This document shows, in pieces, positions 8,615-16,401 of a DNA stretch of 64,000 nt (positions within the stretch are counted from its first letter, which is position 1; every line of letters begins with the position of its first letter). The position numbers and the translations under genes were made by a program. The stretch comes from Alistipes sp. (GTDB taxonomy: Bacteria > Bacteroidota > Bacteroidia > Bacteroidales > Rikenellaceae), in NCBI GenBank assembly GCA_022782405.1, contig JALFNK010000013.1:310001-374000 (forward strand), given 5' to 3'. Below the pieces are notes generated by a model. The model saw only the letters and a program-made list of their open reading frames with translations, ran no database searches and was not told where the DNA came from.

Positions 8615-8773
8615 ATGGCAAAGAAAGTAGTCGCAACACTGAAAACCGGCACGGGTAAGCAGTTTACCAAGTGCATCAAGATGGTCAAGTCGGAGAAGAC
8701 CGGAGCCTACATGTTCAAGGAAGGCATCGTTCCCAACGACCAGATCAAGGACTTCTTCGAAGAGAAGAAATAA
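8615..8773 (+). CDS. DUF4295 small basic protein, candidate ribosomal protein
   Basis: 52-residue Lys-rich protein beginning MAKKVVATLKTGTGKQ and ending FFEEKK, 13 bases after rpmG. The DUF4295 family is confined to Bacteroidota and sits constantly after rpmB-rpmG. From memory, structural work on a Flavobacterium ribosome found a lineage-specific large-subunit protein called bL38, and this family is the likely match; I cannot verify that here. The operon position and the composition (13 Lys in 52) fit a ribosomal role. Confidence 0.85.
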   Translation: MAKKVVATLKTGTGKQFTKCIKMVKSEKTGAYMFKEGIVPNDQIKDFFEEKK

Positions 8774-8799
8774 CGTATTTTAAGAGATCTCTCTTAAAT

Positions 8800-8833
8800 A
8801 CAAAGGGCATTCCCGCGCGGAGTGCCCTTTGTA
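8800..8833 (+). terminator. Terminator of the rpmB-rpmG-DUF4295 operon
   Basis: Inverted repeat TACAAAGGGCA (8800-8810) with TGCCCTTTGTA (8823-8833), preceded by a second perfect repeat, TTTAAGAGA/TCTCTTAAA, at about 8778-8797. The T-run after it is short. Confidence 0.65.
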
Positions 8834-8852
8834 TTTGACCGGAACGGTTCGG

Positions 8853-8876
8853 TTTGCCGATTTTTTCGTACTTTTA
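8853..8876 (+). promoter_or_regulatory. Possible promoter of the glycosyltransferase gene
   Basis: TTTG at 8853-8856 and TACTTTTA at 8869-8876, one mismatch from TAnnTTTG, 35 bases before the ATG. The spacing (12) is short for the -33/-7 pair, so only the -7-like part is plausible. Confidence 0.35.
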
Positions 8877-8911
8877 TCCGGAATTTTCCGACCGCAACCC
8901 GCATATCTCTC

Positions 8912-10150
8912 ATGAAAAAGAAGATTGCCTTCATCATCATTCGCTACGGAGCCGGGGTGAACGGCGGTGCAGAGGTTCATTGCCGCATGCTCGCCGAACG
9001 ACTCGTACCCTATTACGACGTCGAGGTGCTGACAACAACCACGCGTATTTTCAACAAGCCCGAGGCGGATTTTTCCGAAGGGACAAGCATCGAAAACGGT
9101 GTAACGGTTCGCCGGTTCCGCCCTCATCCGATCGACGGTGAGCAGCACCGACAGCTGGGCCGGAAATGCCGCACGGCCCGGAGAGTCCGCCGTCACCTGG
9201 ACAAGATCCGCCTGCTGGGGGCACTCTCCTCCCTCCATCCCGAATGGCGGATGAGCACCGCCGCCGAAAGACGGTTTTTCGAGTCGCAACCCGACCATAC
9301 ACCCGAGATGCTGCACTTCATCGGGCAACATCAGGAGGAGTATGCCGCACTGCTCTTCATGAACTTCTACTTCAGCCAGACGGTACTGGGCAGCGTGATA
9401 GCACCGCAGAAAACGATCCTCATCCCGCTGGTCCATCCCGACAAATGCCTCTATTGGGCGCTCAATGCCCCGATGTTCACCCGCGTGCGGCATATCGCCT
9501 TCAACACCGAAGCGGAACGGCGCACCGCACGCCGGATTTTCGGCTCCTCGCTGGCTCCGAACAGCCTCGTGGGCTGCGGCATCGAGCAGGCTCCGGCAGC
9601 CGACTGGACGGAGGTGAAGGCCCGATACGGTCTTCCGGAACGTTATGTGCTCTATCTGGGACGCGTTACCCATTCGAAACTCAACGACCTCATACCCTAT
9701 TTTCTCGACTACTGCCGCCGCTACGGCAGCGATACGAAACTGGTGCTCACGGGAGGCATCGACCCGCAAATGAGCGGCGAAAGCCATCCGGAAGTTCTCT
9801 GCACGGGCTTTGTCAGCGACGCCGAAAAGGCGGCGATCATCCGCCACGCCGCAGTCATGGTAAACCCCTCGCACCTGGAGAGCCTCTCGCTGCTGATGCT
9901 CGAGGCGATGGACAACCGGATACCGGCCCTCGTAAACGGCCGCAGCCGCGTGATGAAGGATCACTGCATGCAGAGCGGCGCCGCGCTGTGGTACGACACC
10001 GAAAAGGAGTTCCGACAGCGGCTTCACCGGCTGCTGACCGACGAACGATTCCGCACGGAGATCGGGAACCGGGGTCCCGCCTACGTCCGGGCACACTACG
10101 CCTGGGAGATCGTCATTCCGGCCCTGCGCCGCCTGATCGAGGAGATATGA
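8912..10150 (+). CDS. GT4-family glycosyltransferase
   Basis: A 412-residue GT-B fold transferase. The C-terminal donor domain shows VLYLGRVTHSKL near 246, then LVLTGG, LCTGFVSD, and the EX7E-type motif ESLSLLMLE near residue 325, which places it in family GT4. The N-terminal acceptor domain begins with KKIAFIIIRYGAGVNGGAE. The sugar and acceptor cannot be read from sequence; such enzymes build surface polysaccharide or glycolipid. It is not in a polysaccharide cluster: a ribosomal operon lies upstream and a convergent unrelated gene downstream. ATG at 8912 is chosen over a longer frame because the Rossmann strand starts there. Confidence 0.88.
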   Translation: MKKKIAFIIIRYGAGVNGGAEVHCRMLAERLVPYYDVEVLTTTTRIFNKPEADFSEGTSIENGVTVRRFRPHPIDGEQHRQLGRKCRTARRVRRHLDKIRLLGALSSLHPEWRMSTAAERRFFESQPDHTPEMLHFIGQHQEEYAALLFMNFYFSQTVLGSVIAPQKTILIPLVHPDKCLYWALNAPMFTRVRHIAFNTEAERRTARRIFGSSLAPNSLVGCGIEQAPAADWTEVKARYGLPERYVLYLGRVTHSKLNDLIPYFLDYCRRYGSDTKLVLTGGIDPQMSGESHPEVLCTGFVSDAEKAAIIRHAAVMVNPSHLESLSLLMLEAMDNRIPALVNGRSRVMKDHCMQSGAALWYDTEKEFRQRLHRLLTDERFRTEIGNRGPAYVRAHYAWEIVIPALRRLIEEI

Positions 10151-10174
10151 CTCGCCGGCGGCGACATCGCCCGC

Positions 10175-10217
10175 AAAAACAGGCGCGGGGTCCGCATGGA
10201 CTCCGCGCCGCTGTTTT
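10175..10217. terminator. Hairpin terminator between convergent genes
   Basis: Imperfect inverted repeat with AAAACAG at the left and CTGTTTT at the right, joined through GC-rich arms around a GCAT loop. The A-run and T-run at the two ends make it suitable for both strands, serving the glycosyltransferase (plus) and the DUF1566-like gene (minus). Confidence 0.7.
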
Positions 10218-10235
10218 CAGGATCGGGGAAACCCG

Positions 10236-11084
10236 TCAGAAGGCATATACGGCCCGCACGAGGAACTTGTTGTATTTCTGAATCTCGACGACATACGGGG
10301 GTTCGATATTCATGTGCGAAGTATAGGCATTCCGATCGTCGGCCTCCGTCGAGGAGAAATAATAGACCAGCCGATCCATGCGCTCGCCGCCGGCCGCCTT
10401 GAGGCGGTCGTTGAAGAACTTGTGTGCCTTGCGGTTGTTCGATGCCCGGGAACCGCCGTTATAGTTATGGCCGATGTTGAGCAGCTCGTCAATCGCCGGC
10501 AGGTACCAGCCTTCGCCCTTCTCGCGGCACCATTTGAAAGCGGGGAAATCATCCCACGAAAGGCCGTTGGCCGCGATGTACTCCTCGACAATACGCATGT
10601 TCACGCGCCCGTCGCTGCGATCCGTCGTACCGACCGTCCGCAGGTCGGGTTTGCGGAAAACGCTCCACGGAAGATAGATCTCATCGAGCGAGATAGCCAG
10701 CCCGTGCGTGCCGTCTTCGGAGAGTTGACAGACGATGCCGCGGACACCGTTCGCATCATAAAGGTCGCCGATTTCGTACTGCTTCGCTCCGGGAGCCGTC
10801 TCCTGACGCGGCGTGGCGGGAGTCAACGGCGTCGCAGGGACCGAAACGGCATACCGTTCGGTTTCACCGTTGGCATAACGGATATAGGCGAGCTCCTTGA
10901 CCGGTACGACGTAGGTCGGTCCCCCGGGATAGGAGTATTTCTTGTACCGGACGACATCGGTCGAAATTTCGAGCACATTGGCCTCGACCTTCGTGGAATC
11001 CCTCTTGACGATCAGGTCCTGGGCCGAAGCCGCCATCGCGCCGCACAACGCGGCAAAGAGCAGGAAAAGTGTTTTTCTCATCAT
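10236..11084 (-). CDS. Secreted DUF1566-like protein of unknown function
   Basis: 282 residues with a Sec signal peptide cut after about residue 22 (AASAQ). Residues 22-70 form a small beta-rich region (IVKRDSTKVEANVLEISTDVVRYKKY) like the short repeats common at the start of secreted Bacteroidota proteins. The C-terminal half (about 105-282) resembles the DUF1566/Lcl domain: the order WYLPAIDELLNIG, YYFSSTEA and closing VRAVYAF is characteristic. No enzymatic residues are known for this domain. Monocistronic. M1 and M2 are adjacent and equivalent starts. Confidence 0.75.
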   Translation of the reverse strand: MMRKTLFLLFAALCGAMAASAQDLIVKRDSTKVEANVLEISTDVVRYKKYSYPGGPTYVVPVKELAYIRYANGETERYAVSVPATPLTPATPRQETAPGAKQYEIGDLYDANGVRGIVCQLSEDGTHGLAISLDEIYLPWSVFRKPDLRTVGTTDRSDGRVNMRIVEEYIAANGLSWDDFPAFKWCREKGEGWYLPAIDELLNIGHNYNGGSRASNNRKAHKFFNDRLKAAGGERMDRLVYYFSSTEADDRNAYTSHMNIEPPYVVEIQKYNKFLVRAVYAF

Positions 11085-11192
11085 CGCAAAATCTTAATAA
11101 TCGAGGTTCGGCATGCGGCTCCCGCGGCTCCGAATGTCCGGGAACCGATTTATAATAGGGCAAATGTAACGTTTTTTTTGAAACTTTCTTGC

Positions 11193-11200
11193 TATCTTTG
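11193..11200 (+). promoter_or_regulatory. -7 promoter element for ftsY-rimO
   Basis: TATCTTTG, an exact match to TAnnTTTG, 20 bases before the ftsY ATG, downstream of a T-rich stretch. Confidence 0.6.
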
Positions 11201-11220
11201 CCCTATAAAAACCGAGAAAA

Positions 11221-12219
11221 ATGGGATTTTTCGATCTATTCAGGAAGAAACAGGATGCGTCTGCCGACAAGGAGCAGGCTCCCGGACGTCAGGAGGAGCT
11301 TGACGCCGGGCTCGAAAAGACCAAGACGGGGCTCTTCTCGAAGCTGGCCCGCGCCGTTGCCGGACGATCGACAATCGACGCATCGGTGCTCGACGACCTC
11401 GAGGAGGTGCTCATCTCCTCGGATGTGGGCGTGGAGACGACCGTGAAGATCATCCGCCGCATCGAGGAGCGCGTGGCCCGCGACAAATACATGAATGCCT
11501 CGGAGCTTCAGTCGATCCTCCGCGAGGAGGTATCGGCCCTCATGGAGGAGGCTCACGGTTCGTCGGAGCACTTCGGCCTCGACGCCACCGAAGGCGAGCC
11601 CTATGTCGTCATGGTCGTGGGCGTGAACGGTGCCGGCAAGACCACGACGATCGGCAAACTCGCAGCCCAGCTCACGAAGGCAGGCCGCAAGGTGTGGATC
11701 GGCGCCGCCGACACCTTCCGCGCCGCAGCCATCGACCAGCTCCAGGTGTGGGCCGATCGCGCCGGGGCGACGATGATCCGCCAGCAGATGGGCTCGGACC
11801 CTGCATCGGTAGCCTTCGACACGCTCACCTCGGCCAAGGCCAACGGCGCCGACGTGGTACTCATCGACACTGCCGGACGCCTGCATAACAAGGTAAATCT
11901 GATGAACGAGCTGACGAAGATCCGCAACGTCATGTCGAAGGTGATCCCCGGAGCGCCGCACGAGGTAATGCTCGTCCTGGACGGTTCGACGGGACAAAAC
12001 GCCTTCGAGCAGGCCCGGCAGTTCACGCAGGCCACGCAGGTAACCTCGCTGGCGATCACCAAACTCGACGGCACGGCCAAGGGAGGCGTGGTGATCGGCA
12101 TCAGCGACCAGTTCCACATTCCGGTGCGTTACATAGGCATCGGCGAGGGAATCGACCAGCTGCGCATCTTCGACCGCCACGAATTCGTCCATGCACTCTT
12201 CGGCGATGCGAAAAATTAA
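11221..12219 (+). CDS. ftsY: Signal recognition particle receptor FtsY
   Basis: SRP GTPase that docks ribosome-nascent chain-SRP complexes at the membrane. The short N-terminal A region (about 40 residues) is followed by the four-helix N domain and the NG GTPase domain: P-loop GVNGAGKTTTIGKL near 137, DTFRAAAIDQL near 162, DTAGRL near 217 and TKLDGTAKGG near 280. Length (332) suits the compact forms found outside Enterobacteria. Its stop overlaps the rimO start by 14 bases, so the two are translationally coupled. Confidence 0.98.
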   Translation: MGFFDLFRKKQDASADKEQAPGRQEELDAGLEKTKTGLFSKLARAVAGRSTIDASVLDDLEEVLISSDVGVETTVKIIRRIEERVARDKYMNASELQSILREEVSALMEEAHGSSEHFGLDATEGEPYVVMVVGVNGAGKTTTIGKLAAQLTKAGRKVWIGAADTFRAAAIDQLQVWADRAGATMIRQQMGSDPASVAFDTLTSAKANGADVVLIDTAGRLHNKVNLMNELTKIRNVMSKVIPGAPHEVMLVLDGSTGQNAFEQARQFTQATQVTSLAITKLDGTAKGGVVIGISDQFHIPVRYIGIGEGIDQLRIFDRHEFVHALFGDAKN

Positions 12220-13522
12220 CGTCATAACCCTCGGCTGTTCGAAGAACACCGTGGATTCCGAGCACCTGATGGCCCGCCTGGCCGCCGCGGGCTACACCGT
12301 GGTCTTCGACAGCGACCGTACGGACGCCAAAACCGTGGTCATCAACACCTGCGGATTCATCGGCGACGCCAAGCAGGAGTCCATCGACATGATCCTGCGC
12401 GCCGCAGCTGCCAAACGGGCCGGAAAGATCGAACATCTGTTCGTCATCGGCTGCCTCTCGGAGCGCTACGCCGACGAACTGCGCACCGAAATTCCCGAGG
12501 TGGACGACTATTTCGGCGCCCGCACCTGGGAGGGCATCATCCGCGCCCTGGGGGCCTCGGAGGATCCCGCACTGGAGACCGAGCGACTGCTGACCACCCC
12601 GCGCCACTACGCCTACCTGAAGATCTCCGAAGGCTGCAACTGGAAGTGCGGCTACTGCGCCATCCCGCTCATACGCGGTCCGCACGTCTCGGTTCCGATG
12701 GAAGAGCTCGAGGAGGAGGCCCGCAAGCTGGCGGCCGGAGGCGTGCGTGAGCTGATCGTCATCGCCCAGGACACGACCTACTACGGTATCGACCTCTACG
12801 GGCGCCGCATGCTCGGCGAGCTGCTGCGACGCCTCTGCCGCATCGAGGGGATCGCGTGGATCCGCCTCCACTACGCCTACCCGGCAGCCTTCCCCGACGA
12901 CGTGATCGAGGTGATGGCTTCCGAACCCAAGATCTGCAAATACCTCGACATACCCTTCCAACACATCGCCGACGCCCAGCTCGCGGCCATGCACCGCCGC
13001 CACACGAAGGCCGAAGCAATGGAACTGATCCGCCGCCTGCGCGGGGCAATCCCCGACCTGGCGCTGCGCACGACTCTGCTCGTGGGGTATCCGGGAGAGA
13101 CGGAGGCCGACTTTACGGAACTGCTCGACTTCGTCCGCGAGGTGCGTTTCGACCGTCTCGGGGTCTTCGCCTACTCCGAGGAGGAGGGAACCTATTCGGC
13201 CTGCGAGCTGCACGACGACGTACCCGAAGCCGTCAAGCAGGAGCGTGTCGAGCGGATCATGGCCCTGCAGAACGGCATCTCGCTCGAGAACAACCGCCGC
13301 CGTGTGGGACGCACCGAACGGGTGCTGATCGACTCGCGGCAAGGCGACTTCTACATCGGACGCACGCAGTACGACTCGCCCGAAGTCGATCAGGAGATTC
13401 TCATCCCTGCCGAGGAGCGGAGGCTGCTGCGCGGGCATTTCTACGACGTACGGATCACCTCGGCCGCCGACTACGACCTCTATGGGTCGGTCGTGGCGAA
13501 CCCCCGTACGGCACATCGGTAG
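12206..13522 (+). CDS. rimO: Ribosomal protein uS12 methylthiotransferase RimO
   Basis: Radical-SAM enzyme that adds a methylthio group to an aspartate of ribosomal protein uS12. The N-terminal UPF0004 domain has TLGCSKN and NTCGFIGDAKQES; the radical-SAM cluster is CNWKCGYC near residue 148; a TRAM domain follows after residue 370. Start set at ATG 12206 (MRKINVITLG), inside ftsY, rather than at 12191, because family members begin with this strand. 438 residues is normal. Confidence 0.97.
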   Translation: MRKINVITLGCSKNTVDSEHLMARLAAAGYTVVFDSDRTDAKTVVINTCGFIGDAKQESIDMILRAAAAKRAGKIEHLFVIGCLSERYADELRTEIPEVDDYFGARTWEGIIRALGASEDPALETERLLTTPRHYAYLKISEGCNWKCGYCAIPLIRGPHVSVPMEELEEEARKLAAGGVRELIVIAQDTTYYGIDLYGRRMLGELLRRLCRIEGIAWIRLHYAYPAAFPDDVIEVMASEPKICKYLDIPFQHIADAQLAAMHRRHTKAEAMELIRRLRGAIPDLALRTTLLVGYPGETEADFTELLDFVREVRFDRLGVFAYSEEEGTYSACELHDDVPEAVKQERVERIMALQNGISLENNRRRVGRTERVLIDSRQGDFYIGRTQYDSPEVDQEILIPAEERRLLRGHFYDVRITSAADYDLYGSVVANPRTAHR

Positions 13523-13545
13523 GAGCGCCGTGCGGCATCGTCCCG

Positions 13546-13582
13546 AAATGAGGCAAAAGCAACTCTTTGCCTCATTTTTTTG
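13546..13582 (+). terminator. Intrinsic terminator after rimO
   Basis: Perfect 12-bp stem AAATGAGGCAAA / TTTGCCTCATTT with an 8-base loop, ending in a run of seven T. Confidence 0.9.
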
Positions 13583-13610
13583 TTTTTTACCGATCCTTTT
13601 CGTACCTTTG
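13579..13610 (+). promoter_or_regulatory. Promoter of the coiled-coil/zapA unit
   Basis: TTTG at 13579-13582 and TACCTTTG at 13603-13610, separated by 20 bases, 30 bases before the ATG of the coiled-coil gene. Confidence 0.6.
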
Positions 13611-13640
13611 AGTGGTTAATAGGAACTTCCCCCGAGGAGC

Positions 13641-13970
13641 ATGGCCGACAAAAGCGTGATAACGAACCTCGAAGCCCGTGTAGGGCGATTGATCGAAGAG
13701 CATCGGCGGCTCTCCGGACTCTGCTCCGAGCTGACCCGGGAGCGGGATTCGCTGCGGGCCGAGAAACGCTCGCTGGAGGAGCGCGTCCGCGAACTGGATG
13801 CCCAGGTGGGACGCATGCAGCTGGCCGAAGGCCTTGCGGGGGGAGGCGTGAACCGGGAGAAGGCGCGGGCACGCGTAAACCGTCTTATGCGGGAGGTGGA
13901 CAAGTGTATCGCGCTCATAGGACAGCCGCAGGTCGGGCCTGCGGACCCGAAGAGGCAGAAGGTCGAATGA
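13641..13970 (+). CDS. Small coiled-coil protein upstream of zapA
   Basis: 109 residues. Residues about 8-65 form a charged heptad coiled coil (LEARVGRLIEEHRRL, then LTRERDSLRAEKRSLEERVRELDAQV), followed by a basic helix with RARVNRLMREVDKCIALIG. No enzymatic motif. It is 37 bases upstream of zapA in the same orientation. Position and structure suggest a divisome helper that works with ZapA, comparable in role to ZapB, but sequence alone does not prove homology. Confidence 0.8.
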   Translation: MADKSVITNLEARVGRLIEEHRRLSGLCSELTRERDSLRAEKRSLEERVRELDAQVGRMQLAEGLAGGGVNREKARARVNRLMREVDKCIALIGQPQVGPADPKRQKVE

Positions 13971-14007
13971 CGGCCTGAAGAGGAAGGGAGAATAAACGAA
14001 CGACAAA

Positions 14008-14307
14008 ATGGCCAAACAGGCGATAACACTCAAGATAGCAGGCAAAAGCTACCCGTTCCAGATCGAGAGCGGCAAAGAGGAGGTATACCGTTTGGCCGAG
14101 CGCGAGGTGAACAACTACCTCACATTGCTCAAACAACAGAATATCCGCAACTGGACCGATCTGGACTACCTGTCGATGACTGCGCTGAAATTTGCCATCG
14201 CCAATGTCGGGATGCGCCAGAGCCGCGAACTCGACAGCGAGGATCTCCGCAGGATCGAGGCAATCGGAGCGGAAATAGACGCTTACCTCAACGATCCGAC
14301 CCGCTGA
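14008..14307 (+). CDS. zapA: Cell division protein ZapA
   Basis: 99-residue FtsZ-ring stabiliser. The globular head has ITLKIAGKSYPFQI and EEVYRLAEREVNNYL, followed by an alpha-helical tail containing LDYLSMTALKFAIAN. Size and order match ZapA. The gene is followed by the structured RNA at 14411-14615; zapA next to ssrS is a widely conserved arrangement. Confidence 0.92.
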   Translation: MAKQAITLKIAGKSYPFQIESGKEEVYRLAEREVNNYLTLLKQQNIRNWTDLDYLSMTALKFAIANVGMRQSRELDSEDLRRIEAIGAEIDAYLNDPTR

Positions 14308-14410
14308 CGCCGGACGAAGATCTGAAGATACAGCCGGGAAGAGGGCATCCGGCCGGGAAGCCCGGTACTGCCCGCAGAAGAGAAGGTTCTTTTACATACG
14401 AAGGAAAAAT

Positions 14411-14615
14411 CTACCCGCATAGATTCCTTAAAGCTTTGCGAAACTGAACACTTATTACATTGGGGCAACTCACGATGCTTCAAAATCAGGCCTTACTACC
14501 CTCCGGGGGAGTGCGCTCCGGCGCACCGTTGGAAGATTGCGATTGTCGGAGCCCCCACACCTGACAATCTTGCAGATTCGTCAAACAAAAGTAAGGAATC
14601 CTATGCGGTTTTTTT
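14411..14615 (+). ncRNA. ssrS: Probable 6S RNA (SsrS)
   Basis: The 354-base gap between zapA and rny has no ORF but can fold into one rod closed at its ends. The 5' arm CCGCATAGATTCCTTA (14415-14430) pairs with TAAGGAATCCTATGCGG (14592-14608, one bulged C). Inside it TTTGCGAA (14435-14442) pairs with TTCGTCAAA (14577-14585, one bulged T). Further in are the perfect hairpin GTGCGC-TCCG-GCGCAC (about 14510-14526) and GATTGTC/GACAATC (about 14540-14568). Seven T follow at 14609-14615. A closed rod of about 200 nt next to zapA is what 6S RNA looks like. I did not recognise a convincing promoter, and the exact ends are inferred from the folding. Confidence 0.7.
14592..14615 (+). terminator. 3' arm and U-run ending the 6S-like RNA
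   Basis: The closing-stem 3' arm runs straight into seven T, so the end-to-end stem can itself act as the intrinsic terminator of the RNA. Confidence 0.6.
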
Positions 14616-14661
14616 GTGATACCATTAAAAACCCTATAATAAAAACAAAAAGCAACGAACG

Positions 14662-16209
14662 ATGAATACCATCATTTTGACTGCCTGCATCTCCGCAGTG
14701 GTCGCCGTTGCGGTCTATGCGGTCGTTACGAACCTCATAGCCAAGACGTCGATCCGCAAGCGCCGCGAAGCCGCCCTCAAGGAGGCCGAGGCCGAAGGCG
14801 AGATGATCAAGAAGGAGCGGATCCTTCAGGCAAAGGAGAAGTTCATACAGCTCAAGAGCGAATACGACCGTCAGGTCAATGAACGGAACCAGAAAATCGC
14901 ACAGAGCGAACAGCGCGCCAAGCAGATCGAGCAGAACCTCCAGAACAAGGAGCGCGACCTGGACGGCCGCATCCGCGAAAACGACCGGCTCAAGGATCAG
15001 TTGCAGAACCAGCTCCAGATTCTCGAGCACAAAAAGGAGGAGGTCGATCAGATGCAGCGCGAGCAGAACCTCCGTCTCGAACAGATCTCGGGTATGAGCT
15101 CCGAGGAGGCGAAGAACATTCTGGTCGAGAACATGAAGGCCGAGGCGAAGACCGAGGCCGCCGCCTACATCAACGAAACGATCGAAGAGGCGAAGATGAC
15201 GGCCACGAAGGAGGCCAAGCGAATCATCGTGGCCTCGATCCAGCGTGTAGCGACCGAGACAGCCATCGAAAACGCCGTAACGGTCTTCAACATCGAAAGC
15301 GACGAGGTTAAGGGCCGCATCATCGGCCGCGAGGGCCGCAACATCCGCGCCCTGGAAGCCGCCACGGGCATCGAGATCATCGTCGATGACACCCCCGAGG
15401 CAATCATCCTCTCGGGCTTCGATCCCGTGCGCCGCGAAATCGCCCGCCTGGCCCTGCACCAGCTCGTTACCGACGGCCGCATCCATCCGGCACGCATCGA
15501 GGAGGTCGTAGCCAAGGTGCAGAAGCAGATCGAGGAGGAGATCGTCGAGGTCGGCAAACGCACGGCCATCGACCTGGGAATCCACGGACTGCACCCCGAA
15601 CTGATCCGCCTGATCGGCAAGATGAAATACCGCTCCTCCTACGGCCAGAATCTGCTGCAGCACGCCCGTGAGACGGCGAACCTCGCCGGAATCATGGCCG
15701 CCGAGCTGGGTCTGAATCCCAAGGTGGCACGCCGCGCAGGCCTGCTGCACGACATCGGCAAGGTGCCCGATGACGAGCCCGAACTGCCGCATGCCATCAT
15801 CGGCATGAAGATCGCCGAGAAATACAAGGAGAAGGCCGAGGTCTGCAACGCCATCGGCGCCCACCACGACGAGGTGGAGATGAGTTCGCTCATCGCACCG
15901 ATCATCCAGGTCTGCGATGCCATCTCGGGCGCACGTCCGGGAGCCCGCCGTGAGGTGGTCGAGAGCTACATCAAGCGTCTGAAGGAGATGGAGGACATCG
16001 CCCTCTCGTATCCGGGCGTCGTGAAGACCTATGCCATTCAGGCCGGCCGCGAGTTGCGCGTGATCGTCGGTGCGGACAAGCTCTCGGACCAGGAATCGGA
16101 GAGCCTCTCGCACGATATCGCCAAGAAGATCCAGGACGAGATGACCTATCCCGGCCAGGTGAAGATCACGGTCATCCGCGAAACCCGTGCCGTGGCCTAC
16201 GCCAAGTAG
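14662..16209 (+). CDS. rny: Ribonuclease Y
   Basis: Membrane-anchored endoribonuclease that starts mRNA decay. One transmembrane helix at residues 3-22, a long charged coiled coil (about 30-180), a KH domain with [15 protein letters not shown] near 216 and an HD domain with LLHDIGK near 368. The 515-residue length and the domain order are standard. ATG at 14662 places the transmembrane helix right at the N-terminus. Confidence 0.98.
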   Translation: MNTIILTACISAVVAVAVYAVVTNLIAKTSIRKRREAALKEAEAEGEMIKKERILQAKEKFIQLKSEYDRQVNERNQKIAQSEQRAKQIEQNLQNKERDLDGRIRENDRLKDQLQNQLQILEHKKEEVDQMQREQNLRLEQISGMSSEEAKNILVENMKAEAKTEAAAYINETIEEAKMTATKEAKRIIVASIQRVATETAIENAVTVFNIESDEVKGRIIGREGRNIRALEAATGIEIIVDDTPEAIILSGFDPVRREIARLALHQLVTDGRIHPARIEEVVAKVQKQIEEEIVEVGKRTAIDLGIHGLHPELIRLIGKMKYRSSYGQNLLQHARETANLAGIMAAELGLNPKVARRAGLLHDIGKVPDDEPELPHAIIGMKIAEKYKEKAEVCNAIGAHHDEVEMSSLIAPIIQVCDAISGARPGARREVVESYIKRLKEMEDIALSYPGVVKTYAIQAGRELRVIVGADKLSDQESESLSHDIAKKIQDEMTYPGQVKITVIRETRAVAYAK

Positions 16210-16230
16210 CCGATTGCGGCTCCGCACGAC

Positions 16231-16265
16231 AAAGCCCGTTCCTGCAACTGCAGGAACGGGCTTTT
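16231..16265 (+). terminator. Intrinsic terminator after rny
   Basis: AAAGCCCGTTCCTGCA and TGCAGGAACGGGCTTT form a perfect stem with a very short loop, followed by T. Confidence 0.9.
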
Positions 16266-16401
16266 ACCTATATTATAGATCTACACCCGAAGGCTTTTTG
16301 TAATCGAAACATGTACGCTTTGTAACAGCCGGAAACCGCTTCGTCATACGGACGAAACAGGAATGGGGCACCTTTGCGGCGTGAAAACAAGTGTTGTTAC
16401 G

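Noticed and set aside
16340..16356. TTCGTC/GACGAA inverted repeat upstream of the TonB receptor as an operator
   Set aside because: Only 6 bp per arm with no second copy; too short to claim.
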